From positions 88,228 through 152,227 of the forward strand of contig JANWZD010000006.1 of NCBI GenBank assembly GCA_025054935.1: 64,000 nucleotides of DNA. The letters run 5' to 3'. This document shows positions 7,055 to 15,580 of this stretch, in pieces (positions within the stretch are counted from its first letter, which is position 1; the number at the start of each line of letters is the position of its first letter). The notes beneath the pieces were generated by a model. The model had not been told where the DNA came from. It did not search any database and saw nothing but the letters and a program-made list of their open reading frames with translations. This DNA is from Dehalococcoidia bacterium. Its GTDB lineage: Bacteria > Chloroflexota > Dehalococcoidia > SpSt-223. Made by a program: the position numbers and the translations under genes.

Positions 7055-9877
7055 ATGCCCAAGGTTCGGGCAGATGCCAAGCCAATCACGCTAACGATCG
7101 ATGGCTACGAGGTCACTGTCCCCGAAGGGACAACCGTGCTCGACGCCGCAAAAGCGGCCGGCATCTTTATCCCCTACCTCTGCGCCCATCCGGCGCTTCG
7201 CCCTTGGGGCGCCTGCCGAATGTGCATGGTCGAGATTGAGAACATGCGGGGCGTCCCCACAGCCTGCAATACGCCGGTCGCGCCGAACATGGTCGTTCAC
7301 ACCAACACGCCGCAGGTGCTCACGCTCCGCCGCAACGTGATGGAGCTGATCCTGACCGAGCACCCCATCGGCTGCCTCTCCTGCCACAAGCGCGACCAGT
7401 GCGGCCCGCAGGAGACTTGTCTCCGCTCGGTTGCGGTCGACTTCCGCTGCGTCACCTGCCCGGCGAACTACCGCTGCGAGCTGCAGATGAACTGCGATTA
7501 CGTCGGGCTGGATGAGATCGCGATGCCAGTGCGGACGAAGAATATCCCCCTCCGCACCGACCCGCTCATTGCGCTCGACTGGAACCTCTGCATTGTCTGC
7601 GGACGCTGCGTGCGCGTCTGCGACGAAGTGCGCGCCCAGTCGGTCTACGCGATCATCGACCGCGCCGGCAAAACGATGATCGACACCGCCGAAGGCGCCT
7701 CGCTCGAAGAGGCAGGCTGCATCTTCTGCGGCGCGTGCATCGATGTCTGTCCGGTCGGCGCAATCGAGGAGCGGCGCAACCGCTTCGCCGGCGTCGCCGA
7801 CAGCACGACCGAATCGGTCTGCCACTACTGCTCGGACGGCTGTGTCTTCCGGCTCGAGCAGAAGCGCGGCACGCTGATCCGAGTTGGCCCCGTCTGGGAG
7901 GCCGAGGTCAACGGCGGCCAATACTGCATCAAGGGCCGCTTTGCCACCGCCGAGCCGATCGCCAGTCCCGCCCGCCTCGTAACACCCCTCATCCGCAAGA
8001 ACGGCCGGCTGGTCGACGCCTCATGGAGTGAAGCGCTCGACCTCGTCGCCCGCGAGTTCGGCGCGCGCATCGGCGGGCAGATCGGAGTCATCGGCTCGGT
8101 GCGGACGACGAACGAGGCGAGCTACCTCCTCCAGAAGCTCGCCCGCCTCGTGCTCCGCACCCCCCACATCGATACTCCCGCCCGGCTCAGTGACGCCGCC
8201 GGCCTGCTCGGCATGTACCGCGTGCTCGGCGCCGGCGCGTCCACCACCCTCCACGACGCGATCAACGAAACGCGCTGCATTCTGCTCGTCGGCAACAACC
8301 TGAGCCATACCAGCCCGATCACGGCGATGAAACTGCTGCAGGCAATCCGGCCCCAAGTGCAGGTGCCGCAGAACACGGGCTATTTCAGCTATCTGCCGGA
8401 CACGAGTGTCCGCGAAGCTCCTCGGCCGAAAGTGATCGTGATCGACCCGCGCGCCATTGAGCCGACGCGCTATGCCGACCTTTGGCTCCGGCCGAAGCCG
8501 GGCACCGACCGTGTCGTGCTCGGCGCGATGCTGAAACTGATCCTCGACGAAGGTCTTGCCGCTCTCGGCGCGAGCACCGCGAGCGTGCGCGGGGTCGATG
8601 ACCTACGGGAGTCGCTCGCGCCGTTCACGCTGGCGGAAGCCGAGCGGCTGAGCGGGGTGCCGGCTGAACAGATCGCCCAGGCGGCACGGCTCTATGCCAC
8701 GAGCGGGCCGGCGCTCGCGATCTTCGGCCGCGGTCTCACCCAGCAGCGCGACGGCGTCGCAGCGGTCGCAGCGCTCTGCGCGCTCGCCGTCCTCACCGGC
8801 AACATCGGCAAGCCGAACGCCGGGATCCTTTTCCCGGTCGGCGCGAACAACACCCGCGGGGCCTTCGACCTCGGTCTGCTTCCGGAATTCCTCCCCGGCT
8901 ATGCCCCGGCCGACGACGAGGCAGCGCGCCAACGCCTCGAAGCGATGTGGGGAGGCCCCATCGCCGCCAGCGGCGGGCTCACCCTGCAGGAGCAGTTGGA
9001 CGCCGCCCGCGAGAAGCGGCTGACCGCGATGTATATTGTGGGCGCAAACCCCGCGCAGTCCGCCGCCGAAGGACCCCGGGTGCGCGAGGCGCTCGACGCG
9101 CTCGAGTTCCTCGTTGTTCAGGACCTCTATCTGACGGAGACGGCGAAACTGGCCGACGTTGTGCTGCCGGCCGCCTCATTCGCCGAACAGGACGGCACCT
9201 TTACCAACGCCGAGCGGCGCGTCCAGCGCATCCGCAAGGCGATCGCGCCCCTCGGCAGCAGCCGGCCAGACTGGGAGATCATCGCCGAACTCGCCGCCCG
9301 CCTCGGCTCGCCCGCCTTCCCGTACGTCCATCCGACCGAGATCTTTGACGAGATCGCCCGCGTCTCTCCCCTCCACGCCGGCATGAGCTACGACCGGCTG
9401 GACGATGGTCCTCTTCCTTGGCCGTGTCCGAGCGCCGATGCCCCGGGCGCAGAGGTGCTGTTCACCGCGGAATCGAGCTTCACGCTGCACCCGCTCGATC
9501 CGCCCCAGGCAGTCGATGCTCCCGCCGGGTATCCGCTCCTGCTGGGGCTGACAAGCAGCTTCCAGCATTTCGGGACCGGCGTCCAAACTCGCCTTGTCAA
9601 GCAGTTCGCCCATTTCCAGAACGAGGAGCGGCTTGAACTGAATCCAGACGATGCTGCCGCTGCCGGCATCGTCGACGGCGCGGCCGTTCTCATCACGACA
9701 CCGTACGGTGTCGCCCGGGCGCGAGCGACGGTCACGTCGCTTCAGCCGCCCGGCACGGCGGCGGTGACGATCAACTTCCCTGAGAGCGGCGTTAACGGCC
9801 TCTTCGGGCCTGAGCGTGACCCCGCGGCCAAGAGCCCGGTGTTCAAGGCGGTTCCGGCGCGCATCAGCGCCGCCTAA
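7055..9877 (+). CDS. NuoG/formate-dehydrogenase-alpha-like iron-sulfur molybdopterin protein lacking the catalytic Cys/Sec
   Basis: 940 residues, ATG with GGAGG 6 nt upstream. Domains in order: [2Fe-2S] ferredoxin (C43, C54, C57, C71); a His-Cys segment (H103, C107, C110, C116) followed by further cysteines C122, C132, C135, C141 and C147; two [4Fe-4S] sets (C179-C182-C185-C189 and C222-C225-C228-C232); then the molybdopterin-oxidoreductase fold with its own cluster (C256, C259, C263, C291). In formate dehydrogenases the active Cys or Sec is followed by His in an ARLCH-type motif. Here that place reads ARLSD (Ser379-Asp380). The protein therefore probably does not oxidise formate and behaves like NuoG as an electron conduit, or it uses another substrate. 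It forms a complex with the preceding NuoE and NuoF. Confidence 0.85.
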   Translation: MPKVRADAKPITLTIDGYEVTVPEGTTVLDAAKAAGIFIPYLCAHPALRPWGACRMCMVEIENMRGVPTACNTPVAPNMVVHTNTPQVLTLRRNVMELILTEHPIGCLSCHKRDQCGPQETCLRSVAVDFRCVTCPANYRCELQMNCDYVGLDEIAMPVRTKNIPLRTDPLIALDWNLCIVCGRCVRVCDEVRAQSVYAIIDRAGKTMIDTAEGASLEEAGCIFCGACIDVCPVGAIEERRNRFAGVADSTTESVCHYCSDGCVFRLEQKRGTLIRVGPVWEAEVNGGQYCIKGRFATAEPIASPARLVTPLIRKNGRLVDASWSEALDLVAREFGARIGGQIGVIGSVRTTNEASYLLQKLARLVLRTPHIDTPARLSDAAGLLGMYRVLGAGASTTLHDAINETRCILLVGNNLSHTSPITAMKLLQAIRPQVQVPQNTGYFSYLPDTSVREAPRPKVIVIDPRAIEPTRYADLWLRPKPGTDRVVLGAMLKLILDEGLAALGASTASVRGVDDLRESLAPFTLAEAERLSGVPAEQIAQAARLYATSGPALAIFGRGLTQQRDGVAAVAALCALAVLTGNIGKPNAGILFPVGANNTRGAFDLGLLPEFLPGYAPADDEAARQRLEAMWGGPIAASGGLTLQEQLDAAREKRLTAMYIVGANPAQSAAEGPRVREALDALEFLVVQDLYLTETAKLADVVLPAASFAEQDGTFTNAERRVQRIRKAIAPLGSSRPDWEIIAELAARLGSPAFPYVHPTEIFDEIARVSPLHAGMSYDRLDDGPLPWPCPSADAPGAEVLFTAESSFTLHPLDPPQAVDAPAGYPLLLGLTSSFQHFGTGVQTRLVKQFAHFQNEERLELNPDDAAAAGIVDGAAVLITTPYGVARARATVTSLQPPGTAAVTINFPESGVNGLFGPERDPAAKSPVFKAVPARISAA

Positions 9878-9934
9878 CCGCTCCTACGAAGGTCCTATCA
9901 GGCCGGTCGCTTTCGGGCCGCATCGTGCCGGATG

Positions 9935-9960
9935 CTGCTCCTTGACGGGTCAAGGAGCAG
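9935..9960. promoter_or_regulatory. Perfect 12-bp inverted repeat, operator-like
   Basis: CTGCTCCTTGAC at 9935-9946 and its exact reverse complement at 9949-9960 flank a central GG. The site lies 57 nt after the nuoG-like stop and 27 nt before the rsfS start. The two-base centre and the lack of a T run argue against an intrinsic terminator, so binding by a dimeric regulator is more likely. It sits just upstream of the TATACT at 9982-9987. Confidence 0.6.
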
Positions 9961-9987
9961 AAAGGCAGCCTGCTCCCATGGTATACT

Positions 9988-10368
9988 GTGGCGAAATTGC
10001 CATCACCGCTGGAGCACGAAGCGCTGGATAGCCTGGAAATTGGCCGCCTCGCCGTTGAGGCTGCCGTCGATAAGCACGCAAGCAATATTGTCATGCTCGA
10101 TGTCCGCAAGGTCGTCAACATTGCGGACTACTTCGTGATCTGTACCGCCGAGACGGCCCGCCAAATCAACGCCGTTGTTGAAGGAATTGAAGAAGCCTTT
10201 GTCCGTGCTGGCATTGGCCGACGGCGGCGCGAAGGAGAAACGGAGTCGGGGTGGGTGCTGCTTGACTACGGCGACGTGATCGTCCACGTCTTCGCTCCCG
10301 CCGAGCGCGATTACTATCGGCTTGAGCGGCTGTGGCGCGACGCGCCTCCGGTCGTGCAGATTCAGTAA
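9988..10368 (+). CDS. rsfS: Ribosomal silencing factor RsfS
   Basis: 126 residues from a GTG at 9988. The core has the RsfS/Iojap signature: AVEAAVDKHASNIVMLDVRK, then IADYFVICTAETARQINAVV, and SGWVLLDYGDVIVHVF. RsfS binds ribosomal protein uL14 and blocks joining of the two ribosomal subunits during slow growth. TATACT at 9982-9987 touches the GTG. If that is the promoter -10, a leaderless start at the TTG at 9997 would be more natural. The next gene follows after 13 nt. Family assignment is secure; the exact start is not. Confidence 0.92.
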   Translation: MAKLPSPLEHEALDSLEIGRLAVEAAVDKHASNIVMLDVRKVVNIADYFVICTAETARQINAVVEGIEEAFVRAGIGRRRREGETESGWVLLDYGDVIVHVFAPAERDYYRLERLWRDAPPVVQIQ

Positions 10369-10381
10369 GAAAGGAGAACGC

Positions 10382-10558
10382 GTGGAGGCCAAAGACGTCA
10401 CCCGCGCATTCGCGATCGGCATCCTCGTTGGGGCGTTCGGCGGCCTCGTCCTCGGCTCGATTGCAGCGCTTGGGGTTGGGCCGCATCTTGCCAACCTGAT
10501 CAGCCAGCTCTTCTTCCGCCGGCAGCGCCAATTGCGATTTGACCTCTTCCTGCAGTAG
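10382..10558 (+). CDS. Small single-span membrane protein
   Basis: 58 residues from a GTG at 10382, with AAGGAG about 5 nt upstream. It has one hydrophobic segment (FAIGILVGAFGGLVLGSIAA, about residues 10-29) rich in glycine, then a basic stretch RRQRQLRFD. It follows rsfS by 13 nt and its stop is 3 nt from the stop of convergent ndk. I do not recognise a family. The good ribosome site and position make it a likely real gene. Confidence 0.6.
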   Translation: MEAKDVTRAFAIGILVGAFGGLVLGSIAALGVGPHLANLISQLFFRRQRQLRFDLFLQ

Positions 10559-10561
10559 CCC

Positions 10562-11038
10562 TCACCACGCTGGGGCGACGCCGTCCGGCAGCCGCAGGAT
10601 CCACGGGTCGGTCGCCCGGCGGTAGTCGAGGATCTCGCTCTCCGAGAAGAAGAGCGCGATCTCCCGTGCTGCGCTTTCTGGGCCGTCGGAGGCATGAACC
10701 AGATTGCGCTCCGTCTCCACCCCGAAGTCGCCGCGGATCGTGCCCGGCGCAGCCTCCAAGGGGTTGGTTTTGCCGAGCATGGCGCGCACTGTCGCGATGG
10801 CGCCGGGTCCCTCCAGCACCGCGGCGACAACAGGACCAGCCGTAATGTAGGCGATGAGGGTCGGATAAAACGGCTTGCCGACATGCTCGGCATAATGCCG
10901 CTCGGCGAGGTCACGGCTCACCCGCAGCAGCTTCAGGCCGACGATTTTGAACCCCCGCCGCTCGAAGCGTTCCAAGATTGGGCCGATCAACCCGCGCTGC
11001 ACGCCATCGGGCTTGACAAGAACGAGAGTACGTTCCAC
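10562..11038 (-). CDS. ndk: Nucleoside diphosphate kinase
   Basis: 158 residues from a GTG at 11038, chosen because family members start with [14 protein letters not shown] and AAAGGA lies just upstream. Longer upstream starts would add unrelated sequence. The phospho-accepting histidine is His115 in NLVHASDG. The enzyme moves the terminal phosphate between nucleoside tri- and diphosphates. The C-terminal part (about 131-158, ending [15 protein letters not shown]) is some 15-20 residues longer than the common 140-residue form. Confidence 0.96.
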   Translation of the reverse strand: MERTLVLVKPDGVQRGLIGPILERFERRGFKIVGLKLLRVSRDLAERHYAEHVGKPFYPTLIAYITAGPVVAAVLEGPGAIATVRAMLGKTNPLEAAPGTIRGDFGVETERNLVHASDGPESAAREIALFFSESEILDYRRATDPWILRLPDGVAPAW

Positions 11039-11252
11039 TCGCGATCCTTTCGTATCGTACTCGGGTTCAGTTGTGGGGCACGCTGCAGCTGCCCGAAGAG
11101 GCGTTGCGCCGGCGCTCCTCTGCTTCGGGACAGCGGCCCAATCATATCGGCCCGCCGCCGCTGCGGCGACCGGGCTCCCCTCCCGCGCCAGTGGCCAGCA
11201 GAGCGCCCCTGCGCTACGATCGCGCTCAGACGCGATTGTCCCCGGAGGCGCT

Positions 11253-12086
11253 GTGCCCGGTCTCACTATTCTCGCTGTTCTTGCTCATCCGGATGACGAA
11301 GGCGTGTGCGCGGGAACGCTCGTTAAGAACGTCCGCCTCGGCGGCCGGTCGATCCTGATTTGCGCCACGCGCGGCGAGGTCGGCGAGATCAGCGACCCTG
11401 CGCTCGCCACCCCAGAGACCCTCGGCGAAGTGCGTGAGCGTGAACTGCGCGAAGCGTGCGCAATCCTCGGGATCGACCCGCCGATTTTCCTCGGCTACCG
11501 CGACTCCGGCATGGAAGGCACTGAGCCCAACCACGACCCGCGCGCCTTCATCAACGGCGACCGGAGCGAGATGCTGCAGCGGTTGGTGCGCGAGGTGCGG
11601 CGCCTCCGTCCCGACCTCATCATCACGTTCGAGCCGTTCGGCATTTACGGTCATCCCGACCACCGGCTCGTCTCCCAGCTTGCGACGGATGCCTTCGCCG
11701 AAGCCGGAACGCCGGAGCTGTTTCCTGAGGAAGGCGACCCCTGGCAGCCCGCGAAGCTGTATTACGCTACCTTCGTGCGGGAATGGTTTCAGCGGTGGAT
11801 CGAGTCGCGCCGGCGCGACGGCGAAGACGCGCCGCCATCTCGCCGCGCACTCGGCACGCCCGAAGCGGAGATCACGACCTTTGTCGACATTAGTGACGTG
11901 CTCGAGATCAAACGCCGGGCACTACAGGCCCACCGCACCCAGCTCCGCCCGGACGGCGCGTGGAATCGCGAGTGGAGCGAGGAGCAGAAGCGGCTGTTTG
12001 GTATCGAGGCGTTCATTCGCGCCGCGCCGCCGCTCGCTCCGGGCGAGCGGGACGAGATCTTCGCTCCTGTCTCCTCAGCGGCGTGA
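11253..12086 (+). CDS. PIG-L (LmbE-like) zinc N-deacetylase
   Basis: 277 residues from a GTG at 11253 with CGGAGG at 11243-11248. Frame upstream of this start has no family match. The zinc motifs are AHPDDE (residues 11-16) and HPDH (134-137), as in MshB, BshB and GlcNAc-PI de-N-acetylases. These remove acetyl groups from N-acetylglucosaminyl substrates. The stretch [10 protein letters not shown]-like ([10 protein letters not shown] here, 38-47) and [13 protein letters not shown] (79-91) are typical of the MshB-like branch, but mycothiol synthesis cannot be inferred without its partner genes. The membrane protein gene begins 25 nt downstream, so they may be co-transcribed. Confidence 0.88.
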   Translation: MPGLTILAVLAHPDDEGVCAGTLVKNVRLGGRSILICATRGEVGEISDPALATPETLGEVRERELREACAILGIDPPIFLGYRDSGMEGTEPNHDPRAFINGDRSEMLQRLVREVRRLRPDLIITFEPFGIYGHPDHRLVSQLATDAFAEAGTPELFPEEGDPWQPAKLYYATFVREWFQRWIESRRRDGEDAPPSRRALGTPEAEITTFVDISDVLEIKRRALQAHRTQLRPDGAWNREWSEEQKRLFGIEAFIRAAPPLAPGERDEIFAPVSSAA

Positions 12087-12111
12087 GCCCGGTCGCTGAC
12101 CGCGGGAGCGA

Positions 12112-14487
12112 GTGACCACGCTCTCCTTCCGGTCGCTCCTCGGCGCTGTTGCTCTTCTCCTTGCGGGCGGGTTCGTCTTCTGGGCGGCCGTCACTGCGGA
12201 GCGCCCACTCTGGCCGGAGCCTGCCAGTCCGACCAGCTATCCTCGCGGCGTGTGGATGCTCCAGCCGGGGATGTCCTTCGACACGCCGCTGGACCCTCGC
12301 GGCGAACGCTGGCACGGGCTTGAGATCCGGCTCGGCGACGGCGCGAGCGGCACCCTCGACTACACGATCCTCGACGGCGAGACGCCGCGCGCTGCCGGCC
12401 GCCTCGTAGCGGACGGCGCGTCTGCGCTCTTTCTCCCCGTTGAGGTTGCGCCGGAGGACGGCGCGCTCCGTCTTCGCCTGAGCCGGCCGGCAGACAGCCC
12501 TCCCCTCGCGGTCCGAGTTCAGCACCGAGATGACCCCCCTCTCGCTGTCTACCAGTGGTTTCGGCGGTGGACATGGCGCGAGATCGCGGCCGCCGCGCTG
12601 AGCGGGCTCGGTCGGCACGCTCTGCTCGCCGGCGCCACCATCGTCTGGCTGCTCGCGCCCGGCTGGCTCCTCTGGCGCTGGATCGGCTGCCCGCTCAGCG
12701 GCCGATCCAGCGTCAATGGGGTCGCTGTGCTCGCGCTCTGGACCGCGCTCTCCGCCGCCCTGCTGACTGTCCTTGGCGCCCTCTGGAGCTTCGGTCCGTG
12801 GCGTCTCCCCACCGACCTCGCTACTCTTGCGCTGCGCGGCGTCGCCTTCGCTCTGGCAGCGCTTGGCGCGGTCGCGCTCGCGCGGTGGGCGTGGGAGCGC
12901 ATTCCCCGCCGCCGACCGGTCGGCTGGGGACGCCGCCGGCTGCGCGATGGCTCCTTCGCGCTTGTCATTGTGGCAGCGGCCGTCGTTACCACGCGTCTCG
13001 GCGCGCTCGTCGGCATCGGCGGCGCGCCTGGGGTCGATTCGACCTCGATCACCGATTTCGCGCGCACGATCCAGCAGCGGGGCGCCCTTCTCGACATCTC
13101 CCCCGCCGCGATCGCCAACCGCGCCGATTTCTATCACCTGGGGCTCTCGGGACTGGTGGCGCTCGTGAGCGGGACCGCCGCTGCGCCGCTCGACTGGAGC
13201 TTGCTCGCGGTCGGGCAAGCGCTGCAGGTTGCCGCGCTGTTCGGCGTCGTTCTCCTTGTGCGCCAGTGGGGTGGCGGCGCATGGCCGGCAGCAGCGGCCC
13301 TTTTTGTCACAGGGCTCGTTCTGCCGCTTCCAGGCTTTGTGCTCGCTTGGTCACGCTTCACCCAGATCGCGGGGCTGGCCATCCTTCCTGCTCTCTTCGC
13401 GGTCGCGACATGGACGCTCGCAGCAGCACGACCGGCTCGCTTCGCAATCGCGCTCGCGCTGCTCGGGGGCGGGCTTGCGCTGACGCACTACCGCGCTCTT
13501 GCCTTCGCCGTCAGCGCCGCGCCGGCGCTGCTGCTCTTCCCGCCGCCGCGCTTGCCGGTCCGACGGCGCAACATCGGGGTCGCGCTGCTCGCCGGGGGAG
13601 GCGCAGTGCTCCTCCTCGCGCCGTGGCTGGTTGGCGTGGTTGCAACGTTCTGGATCCCCGCGGTTGCCGAGGGTCCCGCCGGACCGCAGGAGTTCCCCGC
13701 CTGGACCCTTCAGTACGACGGCACGGATTGGGTCTTGGCCGCCCTCTGTTTCGCCAGCGGCGCGGCGCTCCTGCTCGGCCGGAACCTCACGGTCGCTCGG
13801 CCGCTGCTGCCGATCGGCTGGGCAGCGGGAGTGCTCGCCCTTTTTACCTGGTTCGGCGTCGCCGGCCTTCGGCTCGGGCTCGCGGTCAACCCCCTCTCAG
13901 CAGCGATCGCCTACTACCTTCCGGTCGGGCTTTGGGCAGCGTGGACGGTCGCTGCGCTCGGCGCGCTCCGTCTCGGCACCGCGGTCCTCGCCCCGGCAGC
14001 GACACTCGCACTCCTCGGCCTCACATTTCTGACGGCAGCCCGGCCCGGGACGCTGGGAGCGCGGCTTGGCGACCTCCTCTTCTACAACGACGCCGACCGG
14101 CGTGCCCTAGCGTGGGCAGCGCAGCATCTCCCTCCCGGGGCGCGGATCGCCAACAACGGGGAGCCCTGGGCCTATTCGCTCTACGTCGGCGTCGACGGCG
14201 GCTATTGGATTCGTATTGTCACCGGCCGCGAGTCGCTTGTGCCGCCGCTCAGCTACTCGTTTCGGTCCTCGGCCGAGGTACTCGCCCGCAATGCGACGAT
14301 TGCAGAGGCGCTTCGGCTGGCGAGCCAGCCAGAAGCGCTTGTGGCCTTCCTTCGCCAGGACGGCTGGACGCATCTCTACCTCGGCAGACGCGGCGGCGCG
14401 ATCGATCCCGCGGCGATCGCCCGCCAGCCCGGGGTCCTCCTTCTCTATGAGCGCGAGGGGGTAACGATTTGGGCGCTTGGTCCGTAG
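12112..14487 (+). CDS. Large polytopic membrane protein, GT-C-like, unknown function
   Basis: 791 residues from a GTG at 12112 with GGGAG nearby. One N-terminal helix (about 6-28) is followed by a soluble beta-rich region (about 35-150), then a dozen or more hydrophobic segments to about residue 640, and a soluble C-terminal part of about 130 residues. A short acidic loop, GVDSTSITDFA (about 304-314), comes between membrane segments in the place where GT-C glycosyltransferases carry catalytic acids. The overall plan resembles bacterial membrane proteins of the GT39/DUF6541 type. It does not carry the C-terminal module shared by other membrane proteins here. Function unknown. Confidence 0.6.
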   Translation: MTTLSFRSLLGAVALLLAGGFVFWAAVTAERPLWPEPASPTSYPRGVWMLQPGMSFDTPLDPRGERWHGLEIRLGDGASGTLDYTILDGETPRAAGRLVADGASALFLPVEVAPEDGALRLRLSRPADSPPLAVRVQHRDDPPLAVYQWFRRWTWREIAAAALSGLGRHALLAGATIVWLLAPGWLLWRWIGCPLSGRSSVNGVAVLALWTALSAALLTVLGALWSFGPWRLPTDLATLALRGVAFALAALGAVALARWAWERIPRRRPVGWGRRRLRDGSFALVIVAAAVVTTRLGALVGIGGAPGVDSTSITDFARTIQQRGALLDISPAAIANRADFYHLGLSGLVALVSGTAAAPLDWSLLAVGQALQVAALFGVVLLVRQWGGGAWPAAAALFVTGLVLPLPGFVLAWSRFTQIAGLAILPALFAVATWTLAAARPARFAIALALLGGGLALTHYRALAFAVSAAPALLLFPPPRLPVRRRNIGVALLAGGGAVLLLAPWLVGVVATFWIPAVAEGPAGPQEFPAWTLQYDGTDWVLAALCFASGAALLLGRNLTVARPLLPIGWAAGVLALFTWFGVAGLRLGLAVNPLSAAIAYYLPVGLWAAWTVAALGALRLGTAVLAPAATLALLGLTFLTAARPGTLGARLGDLLFYNDADRRALAWAAQHLPPGARIANNGEPWAYSLYVGVDGGYWIRIVTGRESLVPPLSYSFRSSAEVLARNATIAEALRLASQPEALVAFLRQDGWTHLYLGRRGGAIDPAAIARQPGVLLLYEREGVTIWALGP

Positions 14488-14551
14488 ACAAGCGCCCAGC
14501 GCGCGGCGTATCCTGAGCCCATTCGTAAGACCGCAGAAACCGGAAGGGCTG

Positions 14552-15580
14552 ATGACGACGAAGATAGTCGATGTCCACCGTCACCTTTGGGATGTAGGCT
14601 GGTTCCCGCCGACGCACCTGCGCCAAACTGCCGAGGCGAATGCCTACTCGGTCTACCCCCCCAAGAACGTTGACGAGGTGTTGGAACGGATCAAGCGCGC
14701 CCCGACGATGGACCCTACCTGCGACGGCGCAATGCGGGAGCAGGAGCAGTACGGGATCGACGTGGGAATTATCCAGACGCTGGACTGGGGCCTTGCCTAC
14801 GGACCGGAAGAAGACGCGCCGGTGCCCGTGGAGGAGATCAACCGCATTACCCTCCGAAATGCCGCCAAGTACAAGGGGCGCCTCTACGCCATGGCAGGGA
14901 TCGATCCTCGCCGGCCGCGGGCAGTGAAGCTGTTCGAAGAGATGGTCGTTGAGCACGGCGCGGTGGGCCTGAAGGTGTACCCGCCGTGCGGCTTCCAGCC
15001 GAACGACGAGATCTGCTGGCCGATGTACAAGAAGGCGATCGAGCTCGATGTTCCGGTGCTGATCCACACCGGCGGGGCTGGGAAGTCGAGCCGGACGCGC
15101 TGGACTTGGCCTGAGTGGGTGGAAGAGGTGGCCGTTATGTTCCCCGAACTGCGGGTGATCATGGGCCACACTAATTTGCAGGGCCCCTTCGAGACCGGCG
15201 CCTATTGGCGGGGGCTGACAGCGGCGCGCAACAAACCGAACATCTATCTCGATCTCTGCGACTGGCAGGTGCTGGGCGCGGTGAAGGATGAGAACATCCC
15301 GGAACTGCTGCGGGTCATCCGTGTCTTCCTCGACACCGTCGGGCCGTACCGCATCGTGTGGGGCACCGACCTGCCGCAAACGGGCGTCGGCCGGCGCCGC
15401 CAGCAGGAGACCCAGCGGTGGACCGACATCTTCAAGAACCTGCCCGAGTGGGGCGAGCGCTACGGCATCCGCTTCACGGAGGAGGAGCGCGACGGCATCT
15501 GTCACCTCGCCGCGATGCGCTGCTTCTCGAACATCGACTGGTCGGAGACCCCGCTAGCGGACGTGCAGCGGCGCTGGTAG
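14552..15580 (+). CDS. Amidohydrolase-2 family metal-dependent hydrolase
   Basis: 342 residues from the ATG at 14552 with GGAAGGG upstream; a longer in-frame start at 14477 overlaps the previous gene and adds no family sequence. It is a TIM-barrel hydrolase of the ACMSD/amidohydrolase-2 group: DVHRHLWD at residues 6-13 supplies the HxH metal ligands, LIHTGG and IMGHTN supply later histidines, and WGTDLPQTG gives the catalytic Asp. Members decarboxylate or hydrolyse small organic acids and lactones; the substrate is unknown. Its last 27 bases overlap the convergent DUF2079 gene. Confidence 0.85.
   Translation: MTTKIVDVHRHLWDVGWFPPTHLRQTAEANAYSVYPPKNVDEVLERIKRAPTMDPTCDGAMREQEQYGIDVGIIQTLDWGLAYGPEEDAPVPVEEINRITLRNAAKYKGRLYAMAGIDPRRPRAVKLFEEMVVEHGAVGLKVYPPCGFQPNDEICWPMYKKAIELDVPVLIHTGGAGKSSRTRWTWPEWVEEVAVMFPELRVIMGHTNLQGPFETGAYWRGLTAARNKPNIYLDLCDWQVLGAVKDENIPELLRVIRVFLDTVGPYRIVWGTDLPQTGVGRRRQQETQRWTDIFKNLPEWGERYGIRFTEEERDGICHLAAMRCFSNIDWSETPLADVQRRW

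Noticed and set aside
7055-9877. Naming the gene fdhA (formate dehydrogenase)
   Set aside because: The active Cys/Sec is absent and no in-frame TGA stands at that place; the codon there is AGT for Ser.
9935-9960. Intrinsic terminator
   Set aside because: No T run follows, and the two-base centre cannot form a normal loop.
12013-14450. Long antisense and out-of-frame frames over the large membrane protein
   Set aside because: Arg/Pro/Ala-rich sequence without domains; the 791-residue frame has membrane segments and a ribosome site.
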